Source of the DNA: SHAN690 sp041391765
GTDB taxonomy: Bacteria; Bacteroidota; Bacteroidia; Flavobacteriales_G; Salibacteraceae
Length of the DNA: 64,000 bases
NCBI GenBank assembly: GCA_041391765.1
Contig: JAWKNJ010000014.1
Span: forward strand, 1 to 64,000
Reading direction: 5' to 3'
Shown: one piece after another, positions 1-9,299 of the stretch
How the letters are laid out: the number at the start of each line of letters is the position of its first letter
Position numbering within the stretch: position 1 is the first letter of the stretch
Program-made: the position numbers and the translations under genes
Notes under the pieces: model-generated
What the model was told of the DNA's origin: nothing
Seen by the model: the letters and a program-made list of their open reading frames with translations, nothing else
Database searches by the model: none

Positions 1-817
1 CAAAATTGTAGCCCGCTGGGATCGTAGCAACAAAGTTTAACTGACCCGTATTGTGGTTAATTGTGGTCGTGCCCGGCATAGGCTGCGGACCAGTATAGGG
101 GCTTTGATAAGTAATTGATGTTAATGTATTTGTGGCAGTATTATGCGTATTCCATGCAGTATCCAACTCCCAATACAAACTATCCCCATCAGGGTCATAC
201 GCACTCCAGTTGTAAGTAACTGTCTGCCCATCGCAGAAAAATGGAATTGGCTTTGCCGAGTTAAACTGAACTGAGCTGTTGTTTGGAAACTGAGCAATAT
301 TTAATCTGTCATAAGCGACAATACTCGGCTGACTAACATAGTTAACTCCGGTGTTTCTGGCACCTGAGGAGTAAACGAACATCCAGTTATCACATTCCAA
401 GCCACCAAACAGATTACTATCCATAACGACTGTATCCGTGTAAACTCCCCATTGAATACCCAACAAGCCTGTCTGCCATCCGGCAACACAAGAGTTTTGA
501 GTTGCATTCAACTCTGCACAAATTGGTGTTGCTTCTTTAATGGTATCTGCTGGTGCGTTTCTGCTAGTTTGCCAACCATTGTCCTCGCAATAGATATAAT
601 AATAAGCTGAGGTAGACATTCCAGCCGCACTGGTTGCTGTGCCATTGTTAAATGCAGAACCCCCACAGTATCGGAAGAAATCGCAGTGTACAATGAACGT
701 ATCCCCATTATGGTGCTTATAGGTAATGTTCATTCCCATAATGTGCGTGGCATTCGATTCCTTAGCAATGGCAATAAGGAACAAAAGAGGCAGGATGAGT
801 AGCGCTAATTTTTTCAT
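1..817 (-). CDS. Secreted T9SS-cargo-like giant protein, N-terminal part, cut by the left edge
   Basis: Reading the minus strand from the ATG at 815-817 gives an uninterrupted frame to base 1, about 272 residues, so the gene continues outside the window. It starts with a signal peptide (MKKLALLILPLLFLIAIAKE) and then matches the neighbouring 1136-aa protein at 957-4367 almost residue for residue (the GMNITYKHHNGDTF segment, then CDFFRYCGG, then the DPDGDSLYW repeat). Blocks 1-64 and 168-301 are identical in DNA to 3545-3608 and 3712-3845. It is therefore the downstream member of a tandem pair. A C-terminal sorting domain cannot be seen because it lies outside. The function is unknown; a surface-exposed T9SS adhesin-like protein is an inference from its paralogue. 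Confidence 0.85.
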   Translation of the reverse strand, partial: MKKLALLILPLLFLIAIAKESNATHIMGMNITYKHHNGDTFIVHCDFFRYCGGSAFNNGTATSAAGMSTSAYYYIYCEDNGWQTSRNAPADTIKEATPICAELNATQNSCVAGWQTGLLGIQWGVYTDTVVMDSNLFGGLECDNWMFVYSSGARNTGVNYVSQPSIVAYDRLNIAQFPNNSSVQFNSAKPIPFFCDGQTVTYNWSAYDPDGDSLYWELDTAWNTHNTATNTLTSITYQSPYTGPQPMPGTTTINHNTGQLNFVATIPAGYNF

Positions 818-899
818 AGTTCTTCAGTTAGTAGGCATAAGACCTGCATAATTAAGAAAAAGTTGCCTAGCCTTTCAAATATTAATATTCATACAAAGC

Positions 900-933
900 A
901 ATCGCGCCTTTATCCATGGATACAGGCGCGATT
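900..933 (-). terminator. Hairpin downstream of the 1136-aa cargo gene
   Basis: A perfect 10-bp stem (AATCGCGCCT with AGGCGCGATT) encloses a 14-nt loop that itself contains the palindrome TATCCATGGATA. It sits 24 bases past the stop of the minus-strand gene at 957 and before the start of the next minus gene at 817. The T-tract is weak, so termination is likely but not certain. Confidence 0.55.
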
Positions 934-956
934 GAATGTTAACTTGGGAATGGAAA

Positions 957-3900
957 TTACTCTCTGATCAGCGTAAGATCACCACGGTATTCGGCCTTCT
1001 CTTGTTCGTTGGTGTCTTCCACACCTTGAACTACATAGAAGTATGTGCCCTCAGGTGCATCACCTCCCAAAAACGCATCTTGTCCGTCCCAAGTGGCATC
1101 TACATCTTCTGTCTCAAACACCTTGGTTCCCCATCTGTTGTAGATTTTCAAGTTGAAGTCTTCCGCCTTGATACCTTCTAATTCCCAATCAAACACATCA
1201 TTACTTCCATCTCCATTGGGTGTGAATACGTTCGGTATGAAGAACTTAACCAAGCGATCCAAAATGATCGTATACTGATACTCATCTGTACATACTGTAT
1301 TATCTACTACCAACGTGACAACGTATTTTCCAATCTCATTGAATGTGAAGGTTGGATTTTCTTCTACGCTTTCTCCAAACGGACCAAATGTCCAGTAGTA
1401 GGTCAAATCTCTCAAGCTGCTGTCTGCTCCGATCTCACTCTGATTGATGAACGTAATCTCTGCTGGAACTTTAGCCTCTTTGATCGAATCCTTCGCGCCA
1501 AACTTCGCTATTGGTGCAGGCAACACTTCTATGCTTAGAACTGACCATGGACTCTCGCATCCATACTTGCTCATCTGAGTTCCATAAACCACTTCGTATG
1601 GAAGTGTGTTCAACTCTCCGAAATTGAATGGATTACCTGCTCCTAACAAGATAAAGTCTTCTACTCCTGGAATATAGTTTGAGTCTTCTTCCAAGGCTGC
1701 CTCCTTGTCCTTCTCATCCCATACATACCACTTATACGTGTTGCTCAACAATCCATCGCCTCGAAGGTTGTTCAACTCTGTGCCCTGACAGTATGGGCCG
1801 CCTCCATATAGATTTGGCTGTACAGGTGTTCTGGCGATTCTCACAGGAACTACATTCTTATTGTAGCACGTTGTCAACGTATCGTACAACTCATAGCTGA
1901 TCGTATATACTCCCTCGCCTATGCGGTTTGGAACAAAGTAGCCATCATGCAACGAAGTCATGCTTCCTCCCCATCTTCCCGATGGTGTCGCTGCTTCCAA
2001 CAATACACTGTCCAATATATTATCACAGTACACACTGTCTGCTCCAAAGATCGTAGCATCTGGTAACTCGTGGATTATCAGGTCCTCTGTTGTTTCTGAC
2101 TCACAATCGCCCGCTATCTTGTACGTGATCTTGTAGGTGCCGGCATCCAAACCTGAAGGACTGAAGTAATAGTTAGGGGTTCCTTCAGGGTTTTGATATA
2201 TACCATCGCCTTTCCATGCTCCTCCGTCATCACCTTGGAAATTATTCAGGTAAACCTCTACTTCTTCGCCTTCACAAATCTTCGGTAAACTGTCGATCGA
2301 TGAATCGTAAATGTCGATCACACGAACATACCCCGAGTCGATATTGACGCATCCACTATCATTCAACTCATGATACACAAACAATGTGTCAGGTGCGCCA
2401 AAGGCGGCTGCATGCAATTTCGGACTGAAAAATCCTACTCCGGACAGGTTTACTCCGCTGTCTGCCGGCCACCACATCTGTGAAGTCGGAATTCCTTCGA
2501 AATTACCATTGAACGTAACCGTATCGATCAGCTTACAATAGGGACCAAGATCAAAGCTTGCATCAGGTGCTCCCTTAACACGTAAACTTAACGTATCACT
2601 ATTGGCACAAACACCTTCTAACAGATAAACCACCTGTATAATCGTGTCGCGACCAGATCCCGGATCTACTACGTCAGGGGCAAAAACTCCGGCAAATTTA
2701 TTGACTATACCTGCCCCCAAGTACTTACCTCCGGGAGTCTGTGATATGATCGTATCCAATCCATCGCTCGCACAATAAACCATGGTGTCGGCTGTTCCAC
2801 CATGCGATGGACCTAAGTTTAATGGAAACTTGTCAAATACCTCTACGATGATCGTGTCTCTGTTTCCACACGCTGAATCCAGATTACTGGTTACCACATA
2901 CATCGTTGTTTGTGATGGATGTATCCACGGCTTCTGGCACAACTCACACCCAAAGTTTACACCAACGTCTATCGGGTCTCCGTATACTGTCTCCCACCAA
3001 AATGTATCTCCTGCGTGTGCATCCAGGGTAATCGAGTCTAAACTACAGATGGCCGTGTCATTTCCCAAGTACGTACTGGGAACAATCTTAATGACATATG
3101 AATAAACGTTGAAACCTGTCACCGGACAGAAGTCATCTTCTACGGTTACGTTGAAAGGAACAAACGACTGATTCGTAGGCTGAAGTATCCACTTAATATG
3201 AACCGTGTCAGGGTTCGTATTGGATGAGGTCCAGGTGGCTCCAGGTAAGATCTCAGAAATGTTGCAGTAGGCCGTAATCGAATCGCCTGACAGGTTACCT
3301 GAGGTGTCTAAGTCAAAGAAAATCAGGTCAAACTCAAAACTATCATACCTTGAACATACAACTATTGTGTTAGAGTCCAACAGTTCTCCATCACCTATAA
3401 AACCCGTAATACCGCCCGTGTCCGAGGGGGCTGTGTTGTCACAACTATCCAATACTATGAACTGAACATCACGATGAACCTCACCCTTGTATGCTCCGGT
3501 AGACTTGCTATACTCCTTTACCGTAACCGCTATCGCATAGTTCGCAAAATTGTAGCCCGCTGGGATCGTAGCAACAAAGTTTAACTGACCCGTATTGTGG
3601 TTAATTGTCACAGTCCCCGGCATAGGTTGGGTTATCGAATAACCACTTGCGAAAACAGTATTGTCAAATTCGTTAATAGTTGCGTCATGAAATGCTCTTA
3701 AGGTATCAAGATCCCAATACAAACTATCCCCATCAGGGTCATACGCACTCCAGTTGTAAGTAACTGTCTGCCCATCGCAGAAAAATGGAATTGGCTTTGC
3801 CGAGTTAAACTGAACTGAGCTGTTGTTTGGAAACTGAGCAATATTCAACTTGTCATACGTGCTCACCCCTGAAGGATTACTGCCCAACAGGTAATTTACT

Positions 3901-4367
3901 CCGGTATTACGAGCACCAGACTGGTAAACAAACATCCAGTTATCACACTGAAGTCCGCCAATTAAATTGCTGTCGAGTATTAACGTATCCGTGAATACAC
4001 CCCATTGAATACCCAACAAGCCCGATGAACCGACAACACAAGAGTTAATAGAGTTGTTTAACGATTGACAAATTGGAGTGGCTTCTTTTAGCGTATCCAT
4101 TTGAGCAACTCGATTCAACTTATAATAGTTGTCTTCACAAAAAATATAATAACTCGCTGATGTTGGCATCGGGGCAGCAGTTGTCGCGGTACCATTATTG
4201 AAGGCTGTACCACCACAATAGCGAAAGAAGTCACAATGAACAATAAAAGTGTCTCCATTGTGATGCTTGTAGGTAATGTTCATCCCCTGAATGTGAGATG
4301 CTTGAGAAGTATAACCAATTAAAAGTAAGGTGGGTAGAAGAAGTAGTTTAATTGTTATTGTTCTCAT
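957..4367 (-). CDS. Giant secreted protein with PKD-like domain and T9SS type B sorting domain
   Basis: This 1136-aa protein has a signal peptide (residues 1-24), a long region of beta-rich, Cys-containing repeats with motifs such as DPDGDSLYW, LGNDTAICSLDSITLD and LNLGPS, a PKD-like segment near residues 960-1035 (TYYWTFGPFGESVEENPTF) and a gliding-motility-associated type B C-terminal domain from about 1043 (FFIPNVFTPNGDGSNDVF, then IYNRWG and TWDG) to the end. Such domains direct export through the type IX secretion system and surface retention. The exact role of the protein (adhesin or surface matrix) is not shown. It is followed by a truncated-at-edge paralogue on the same strand, with which it shares blocks of identical DNA. 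Confidence 0.88.
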   Translation of the reverse strand: MRTITIKLLLLPTLLLIGYTSQASHIQGMNITYKHHNGDTFIVHCDFFRYCGGTAFNNGTATTAAPMPTSASYYIFCEDNYYKLNRVAQMDTLKEATPICQSLNNSINSCVVGSSGLLGIQWGVFTDTLILDSNLIGGLQCDNWMFVYQSGARNTGVNYLLGSNPSGVSTYDKLNIAQFPNNSSVQFNSAKPIPFFCDGQTVTYNWSAYDPDGDSLYWDLDTLRAFHDATINEFDNTVFASGYSITQPMPGTVTINHNTGQLNFVATIPAGYNFANYAIAVTVKEYSKSTGAYKGEVHRDVQFIVLDSCDNTAPSDTGGITGFIGDGELLDSNTIVVCSRYDSFEFDLIFFDLDTSGNLSGDSITAYCNISEILPGATWTSSNTNPDTVHIKWILQPTNQSFVPFNVTVEDDFCPVTGFNVYSYVIKIVPSTYLGNDTAICSLDSITLDAHAGDTFWWETVYGDPIDVGVNFGCELCQKPWIHPSQTTMYVVTSNLDSACGNRDTIIVEVFDKFPLNLGPSHGGTADTMVYCASDGLDTIISQTPGGKYLGAGIVNKFAGVFAPDVVDPGSGRDTIIQVVYLLEGVCANSDTLSLRVKGAPDASFDLGPYCKLIDTVTFNGNFEGIPTSQMWWPADSGVNLSGVGFFSPKLHAAAFGAPDTLFVYHELNDSGCVNIDSGYVRVIDIYDSSIDSLPKICEGEEVEVYLNNFQGDDGGAWKGDGIYQNPEGTPNYYFSPSGLDAGTYKITYKIAGDCESETTEDLIIHELPDATIFGADSVYCDNILDSVLLEAATPSGRWGGSMTSLHDGYFVPNRIGEGVYTISYELYDTLTTCYNKNVVPVRIARTPVQPNLYGGGPYCQGTELNNLRGDGLLSNTYKWYVWDEKDKEAALEEDSNYIPGVEDFILLGAGNPFNFGELNTLPYEVVYGTQMSKYGCESPWSVLSIEVLPAPIAKFGAKDSIKEAKVPAEITFINQSEIGADSSLRDLTYYWTFGPFGESVEENPTFTFNEIGKYVVTLVVDNTVCTDEYQYTIILDRLVKFFIPNVFTPNGDGSNDVFDWELEGIKAEDFNLKIYNRWGTKVFETEDVDATWDGQDAFLGGDAPEGTYFYVVQGVEDTNEQEKAEYRGDLTLIRE

Positions 4368-4457
4368 CTGATTTGGTTTCTATTAAAGATTCTATGTAGC
4401 TAGAAAAAGTTGCATTGGGGTAGAGAAAAAACTAAATCTCGCACCTTTGCTACCCTG

Positions 4458-5501
4458 ATGAAAACAGCGTTAATTGTCGGTTCAGGCCTTGCAGGAATTT
4501 CTGTTTTTTGTCGTCTGCGATCTCGAGGAATTAAAGCAACCATTATTTCCTATCGATCCTTGGGATCAAGTTCCAGTATCGCTACAGGCATGTATAACCC
4601 AATCGTTTTTCGCAGGGTAGCAAAAAGCTGGATGATCGATGATCTGCTTCCTGTGCTGCATGAATTCTACAGTGAATTGGAAACAACCTTTGGCATTTAT
4701 ATTAATCAATCGATAAAGTTCAAACGCAGAATTCCAAACTCTGACTATGAAGGGATGTGGAACAAACATGCACTCAAGAGTGACTTCCAGTCATTTATAG
4801 ATCAAGCTGAGAATGGTTTTGGTAATGTAAAAAGAGCGGGGATTATTGATTGTCACAAATTGGTTTCGACATTTGAGAAGCACGCTTCAGAAAATGGGTT
4901 TCTGCTTAATGAATCATTTGGTTACAACCATCTTGAATTAGGTGAAATCATTTCCTATAAAGGCAAAACATACGATACAGTTTTCTTTTGCGAAGGACCG
5001 CATGCTGTGGAGAACCCCTATTTCAATTGGCTTCCGTTCAATGTTTGCAAAGGAGAATGGATAATCATTAAAACCGAAAAAGAACTCGACAGCGCTGTTA
5101 TTAATAATGTAGTCAACATCATTCCATTGGGTGAAAGGCGATACAAACTGAGCAGCACTTGTTCATGGAAGGAGTTGGATTGGAATAGCACCTCTGAAGC
5201 CGAAAAGGAATTGTGTTCGGCCTTCAAAGAAGTCTATGATTGCAACTATGAAATAGTTGATCGTGCTGCAGGACTTCGCCCAACGGTGGCAGACCGCAGA
5301 CCCTATCTGGGCGAGCATCCTGAACATAGAGGATTATACATTTTCAATGGTCTTGGCTCAAAAGGAGTAATGCTAGCACCCTACTTTTCACAGCATCTAG
5401 TAGATCATATGTTGGATGGAAAACCGCTGATACCTGAAGTGGACATTCAACGCCATGCAAAACGTTATTGGAATCGCGCGAATGATCAAAGTCATGACTA
5501 A
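4458..5501 (+). CDS. FAD-dependent oxidoreductase (DAO family)
   Basis: The protein of 347 aa begins with a Rossmann dinucleotide-binding motif (ALIVGSGLAGISV, residues about 4-16) and ends with a typical D-amino-acid-oxidase-fold C-terminus (GLRPTVADRRPYLG, then GLYIFNGLGSKGVMLAP). The DAO family oxidises amines or amino acids with FAD; the substrate is not evident. The frame is open 16 codons further upstream (to 4410), but the ATG at 4458 places the GxGxxG motif at the usual distance from the N-terminus, and a partial promoter-like CACCTTTG lies at 4442-4449. It is divergent from the cargo gene at 4367 and just upstream of trhO on the same strand. Confidence 0.85.
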   Translation: MKTALIVGSGLAGISVFCRLRSRGIKATIISYRSLGSSSSIATGMYNPIVFRRVAKSWMIDDLLPVLHEFYSELETTFGIYINQSIKFKRRIPNSDYEGMWNKHALKSDFQSFIDQAENGFGNVKRAGIIDCHKLVSTFEKHASENGFLLNESFGYNHLELGEIISYKGKTYDTVFFCEGPHAVENPYFNWLPFNVCKGEWIIIKTEKELDSAVINNVVNIIPLGERRYKLSSTCSWKELDWNSTSEAEKELCSAFKEVYDCNYEIVDRAAGLRPTVADRRPYLGEHPEHRGLYIFNGLGSKGVMLAPYFSQHLVDHMLDGKPLIPEVDIQRHAKRYWNRANDQSHD

Positions 5502-5529
5502 GTTTTGGAACTACTCGTAATTTCGTGCC

Positions 5530-6579
5530 ATGGCTCTGCACAACAGGATTGATAAGCGATTGCTCAAAGAGAGGCTGGCTCATGATGAAACTCCGCGCAC
5601 TACGGTGTCCTTTTATCGCTACGTCAACATCGAAAATCCAGATGAATATCGAAATCAGCTTTATCGTTCATTGGAGGCTCTAGGATGCCTTGGCAGAATT
5701 TATCTGGCCAACGAAGGAATCAATGCTCAAATGAGTGCTCCAACCGAAAACTGGGAAGCGTTCCTTGAGTCCCTGAACAATGATCCATACCTAAAAGATG
5801 TGCCACTCAAAATTGCCGTGCAAGACGATGGAAAGTCTTTTTACAAGTTGAAAATCAAGGTGCGTAAGAAGATCGTAGCGGATGGATTAGATGACTCGAC
5901 TTTCAATCCTTGGGATACCGGAAACCACTTGAGTGCGAAGGAGTTCAATGAAGCCATTGAAAACGGAGCCATCGTGGTGGACATGCGCAATCACTACGAA
6001 AGTGAAGTTGGTCATTTCAAGGGAGCCATATTACCGGATGCAGATACGTTTCGTGATGAGTTGAAAATGGTGGAAGGCATCCTTCACGGAAAGGAGAACG
6101 AGAAGGTATTGATGTATTGTACAGGTGGCATTCGATGCGAAAAGGCCAGCGCCTACTTCAAGCATTTGGGTTTCAAAGACGTGAATCAGCTTCGAGGGGG
6201 CATCATTGAATATGCGCACCAAATTCAAGAGCAAGGGCTGGAAAGCAAGTACATTGGCAAGAACTTCGTTTTTGACGAACGTCTGGGCGAACGAATTACA
6301 GACGACATCGTGTCGCATTGTCACCAATGCGGTGCTGAATGTGATGATCACACCAATTGTCTAAATGAAGATTGCCACCTGCTCTTCATCCAATGTGATG
6401 ATTGCAAGCAGCGGTACGAAGGTTGTTGTTCGGACGATTGTCAGGAAATAATTCACCTTCCGGAAGAGGAGCAACGCGCTCGAAGAAAAGGCCAAAACAA
6501 GGGAGATGCTCGCAACGTGTTTAAGAAAGGTCGCGTTGACGAAAAAATTCACACAGATAACGGTCACGCCTACCATTGA
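5530..6579 (+). CDS. trhO: Oxygen-dependent tRNA uridine(34) hydroxylase (rhodanese family)
   Basis: The 349-aa protein matches the TrhO/YceA family in length and layout: an N-terminal domain with VSFYRYVNI and GRIYLANEGINAQMS (about residues 26-70), a rhodanese domain (about 130-225) with the catalytic loop MYCTGGIRCEKAS holding the active Cys, and a C-terminal Cys-rich region (CHQCGAECDDHTNC, CDDCKQRYEGCC) that is usual in this family. TrhO makes 5-hydroxyuridine at the wobble position of some tRNAs using O2. It lies 28 bases after the FAD oxidoreductase, and they may be co-transcribed. No anomaly is visible. Confidence 0.93.
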   Translation: MALHNRIDKRLLKERLAHDETPRTTVSFYRYVNIENPDEYRNQLYRSLEALGCLGRIYLANEGINAQMSAPTENWEAFLESLNNDPYLKDVPLKIAVQDDGKSFYKLKIKVRKKIVADGLDDSTFNPWDTGNHLSAKEFNEAIENGAIVVDMRNHYESEVGHFKGAILPDADTFRDELKMVEGILHGKENEKVLMYCTGGIRCEKASAYFKHLGFKDVNQLRGGIIEYAHQIQEQGLESKYIGKNFVFDERLGERITDDIVSHCHQCGAECDDHTNCLNEDCHLLFIQCDDCKQRYEGCCSDDCQEIIHLPEEEQRARRKGQNKGDARNVFKKGRVDEKIHTDNGHAYH

Positions 6580-6673
6580 AATCTTGTGTAAAATCTTCCA
6601 AAAGTTTTAGCCTCCAAGGGAGTGTGATTAGATAATATTGCATCCTCGTTTTCAACGAAATCCCACAAGTTTT

Positions 6674-8173
6674 ATGAAAGAAATTAAGTCGGCCCTCGTT
6701 TCTGTATTTAGCAAGGACGGGCTAGATGAGGTCGCTCAGTTGTTGAAAGAGCGTGGCATCACCGTTTATTCAACCGGAGGAACAGCCTCTTTCTTGGAAA
6801 GTAAAGGACTAGAAGTAGTTCAAGTGGAAAGTATCACCGATTACCCATCCATTTTGGGCGGCCGTGTGAAAACGCTTCATCCTAAAGTGTTTGGAGGCAT
6901 CCTCGCAAGAACAGCAGATTCAAACGATCTGAAGGAACTGGAACAATTCAGAATTCCGACCATTGATTTAGTCGTAGTGGATCTTTATCCATTTGAAGAC
7001 ACCGTGAAATCAGGTGCTAATGAGCAAGCCATTATTGAGAAAATTGACATCGGTGGAATCTCGTTGATTCGAGCCGGAGCTAAGAATTTTAATGACGTGG
7101 TCATTATTCCATCCAAAGATCAATACGCTGATTTGGTAACCATCCTAAAAGATGGCGGTAAGTCAAACATCGAAACACGCAAGCAATTGGCAGCGCAAGC
7201 ATTCGGAGTTACCAAGCGATATGACTCTGCCATTTCAGCCTATTTCAATGGCGAGTCAATCGAAACCGGAAAAACAGCCTTACGCTACGGTGAAAACCCA
7301 CATCAACAAGGGTCTTTCATTGGCAACATGGGTGAGTTTGTTGAACAGTTACATGGCAAGGAGCTATCGTACAACAATCTCCTCGATGTAGATGCTGCCA
7401 TGCGTTTGATTCGAGATTTTCAACATGATGACCCAACCTTCGCTGTGATCAAGCACAATAATGCATGCGGATTTGCCACCCGTTCATCCGGTAAGCAAGC
7501 TTATTTGGATGCCTTGGCTGGTGATCCGGTCTCCGCATTCGGTGGCATCATCGCTACGAACAAGGCGATCGATTCTGAAACTGCCGAAGAGATCAACAAG
7601 TTGTTTTGTGAGGTAGTAATCGCTCCTGGTTATGACGCACAGGCACTAGAATTACTCAAGAGTAAGAAGAACCGCATTCTTCTCGTTGACAAGCTGCATG
7701 ACTTTCCAAATGTCACATTGCGCTCTGCGCTGAACGGTTATCTCGAACAGGATGCTGATCATAAAACAATTCAGGCATCTGAACTTAAAAATGTTTGCAA
7801 CAGAAAAGCAACCGCGCAAGAAGTTGAAGATCTGTTGTTCGCCAACAGACTGGTAAAGCACACCAAGTCAAACACCATTGTTTTGGCAAAAAACAAGCAA
7901 TTATTAGCCAGTGGAGTTGGCCAAACATCGCGCGTTGATGCCTTGCGCCAAGCCATCAACAAAGCAAAAAGCTTCGGATTCGATATAATGGGAAGCGTGA
8001 TGGCAAGTGATGCCTTTTTCCCGTTTCCGGACTGTGTTGAAATCGCCCACGGAGAAGGCATTGAGGCTGTCATTCAACCGGGTGGATCGATAAAGGACCA
8101 GGAGTCCATTGATTATTGCAATGCGCACAACATGGCCATGGTGATGACAGGAATGCGGCACTTCAAGCACTAA
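6674..8173 (+). CDS. purH: Bifunctional AICAR transformylase / IMP cyclohydrolase
   Basis: PurH carries out the last two steps of IMP synthesis. The N-terminal MGS-like cyclohydrolase domain (residues about 1-145) shows STGGTASFLESKGLEV, DYPSILGGRVKTLHPKVFGG and DLVVVDLYPFEDTV. The transformylase domain holds the catalytic KHNNACG motif near residue 265 and the C-terminal ASDAFFPFPDCVEIA and IQPGGSIKDQESI blocks. An in-frame start exists at 6638, but the ATG at 6674 (MKEIKSALVSVFSKDGL) matches the family N-terminus. The length of 499 aa is normal. Another purine gene, purS, lies far away at 52621, so the pathway is dispersed. Confidence 0.95.
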   Translation: MKEIKSALVSVFSKDGLDEVAQLLKERGITVYSTGGTASFLESKGLEVVQVESITDYPSILGGRVKTLHPKVFGGILARTADSNDLKELEQFRIPTIDLVVVDLYPFEDTVKSGANEQAIIEKIDIGGISLIRAGAKNFNDVVIIPSKDQYADLVTILKDGGKSNIETRKQLAAQAFGVTKRYDSAISAYFNGESIETGKTALRYGENPHQQGSFIGNMGEFVEQLHGKELSYNNLLDVDAAMRLIRDFQHDDPTFAVIKHNNACGFATRSSGKQAYLDALAGDPVSAFGGIIATNKAIDSETAEEINKLFCEVVIAPGYDAQALELLKSKKNRILLVDKLHDFPNVTLRSALNGYLEQDADHKTIQASELKNVCNRKATAQEVEDLLFANRLVKHTKSNTIVLAKNKQLLASGVGQTSRVDALRQAINKAKSFGFDIMGSVMASDAFFPFPDCVEIAHGEGIEAVIQPGGSIKDQESIDYCNAHNMAMVMTGMRHFKH

Positions 8174-8233
8174 CCTTCCACCTTGTGATAAAGTATAACT
8201 TCGCACGATTCACTTAAGCACAGCATCTAGCAC

Positions 8234-9256
8234 ATGGGGTTCATGAACATTTTCACCGAGGAAATCGCGATCGACCTTGGAACCGCAAACACGATCATCA
8301 TCCACAATGACAAAGTCGTGGTTGACGAACCTTCGATAGTTGCGGAAGACCGTTCCACAAAAAAGATCATCGCTGTTGGTCGCATTGCCATGCAGATGCA
8401 CGGCAAAACCCACGAAAACATTCGTACGATCCGTCCTCTGAAAGACGGTGTGATCGCGGACTTCCATGCGGCCGAACAGATGATTCGCGGGATGATCAAA
8501 ATGATCAATTACGGAAGTCGACTGTTCACTCCAAGCTTGAAGATGGTGATCTGCATTCCTTCTGGCATTACTGAAGTTGAAAAGCGTGCCGTTAAAGATT
8601 CAGCTGAACATGCTGGTGCCAAAGAAGTTTACCTGATTCACGAGCCAATGGCGGCAGCCATCGGTATTGGTATTGATGTGGAAGAGCCAATGGGTAATAT
8701 GATCATTGATATCGGTGGAGGAACAAGCGAAATTGCGGTTATCGCGCTTGGAGGAATTGTTTGCGACAAATCGATTCGAGTTGCTGGAGATGAATTCACC
8801 AATGACATCGAAGATTATATGAGGCGCCAGCATAACATCCTGATTGGTGAACGAAGTGCTGAGCGGATCAAAATCGAAGTTGGAGCTGCTATTACAGAAT
8901 TAGACAACCCGCCAGAGGAAATGGCCGTTCATGGCCGCGACTTGATGACAGGTATTCCAAAAGAGATCAAGGTTTCTTATGTTGAGATTGCACACGCCTT
9001 GGACAAGTCAATTTCTAAGATTGAAGAAGCGATTTTGAGTGCGTTGGAAATGACCCCGCCCGAACTTTCAGCTGACATTTACAAAACAGGTATATACTTG
9101 GCAGGTGGCGGCTCAATGCTTCGCGGCTTGGACAAGCGAATCAGCATGAAAACCAAGCTTCCTGTTCATGTGGCAGAAGACCCATTAAGAGCCGTTGCTC
9201 GGGGAACTGGCATTGCTCTGAAAAATGCTCACCGCTTCCCTTTCTTGATGAGATAA
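8234..9256 (+). CDS. mreB: Rod shape-determining protein MreB
   Basis: MreB is the bacterial actin that organises the lateral cell-wall synthesis complex under the inner membrane. The 340-aa sequence has the ATPase-fold phosphate-binding motifs IDLGTANT (about residues 13-20) and IDIGGGTSEIAVIA (about 158-171), plus the C-terminal AGGGSMLRGLD adenosine motif. The MGF start is typical for Bacteroidota MreB. It is the first gene of the mreBCD-PBP2-rodA cluster. A separate promoter candidate at its 3' end (9245-9274) suggests that downstream genes can be expressed without it. Confidence 0.97.
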   Translation: MGFMNIFTEEIAIDLGTANTIIIHNDKVVVDEPSIVAEDRSTKKIIAVGRIAMQMHGKTHENIRTIRPLKDGVIADFHAAEQMIRGMIKMINYGSRLFTPSLKMVICIPSGITEVEKRAVKDSAEHAGAKEVYLIHEPMAAAIGIGIDVEEPMGNMIIDIGGGTSEIAVIALGGIVCDKSIRVAGDEFTNDIEDYMRRQHNILIGERSAERIKIEVGAAITELDNPPEEMAVHGRDLMTGIPKEIKVSYVEIAHALDKSISKIEEAILSALEMTPPELSADIYKTGIYLAGGGSMLRGLDKRISMKTKLPVHVAEDPLRAVARGTGIALKNAHRFPFLMR

Positions 9257-9274
9257 CGAACTCTTGTAGTTTTG
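9245..9274 (+). promoter_or_regulatory. Bacteroidota-type promoter in front of mreC
   Basis: TTG at 9245-9247, a 19-base spacer and TAGTTTTG at 9267-9274 fit the Bacteroidota housekeeping consensus TTG-N19-TAnnTTTG exactly. The site overlaps the last codons of mreB and lies 26 bases before the mreC ATG, so it could give mreC-mreD-PBP2-rodA their own transcript. Confidence 0.6.
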
Positions 9275-9299
9275 AAAGGCGCAAACACGCCATTGGTTC

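Noticed and set aside
301..708. Two short minus-strand frames of 68 and 66 codons
   Set aside because: They are in the wrong frame relative to the true edge-cut cargo gene at 1-817, which is open throughout.
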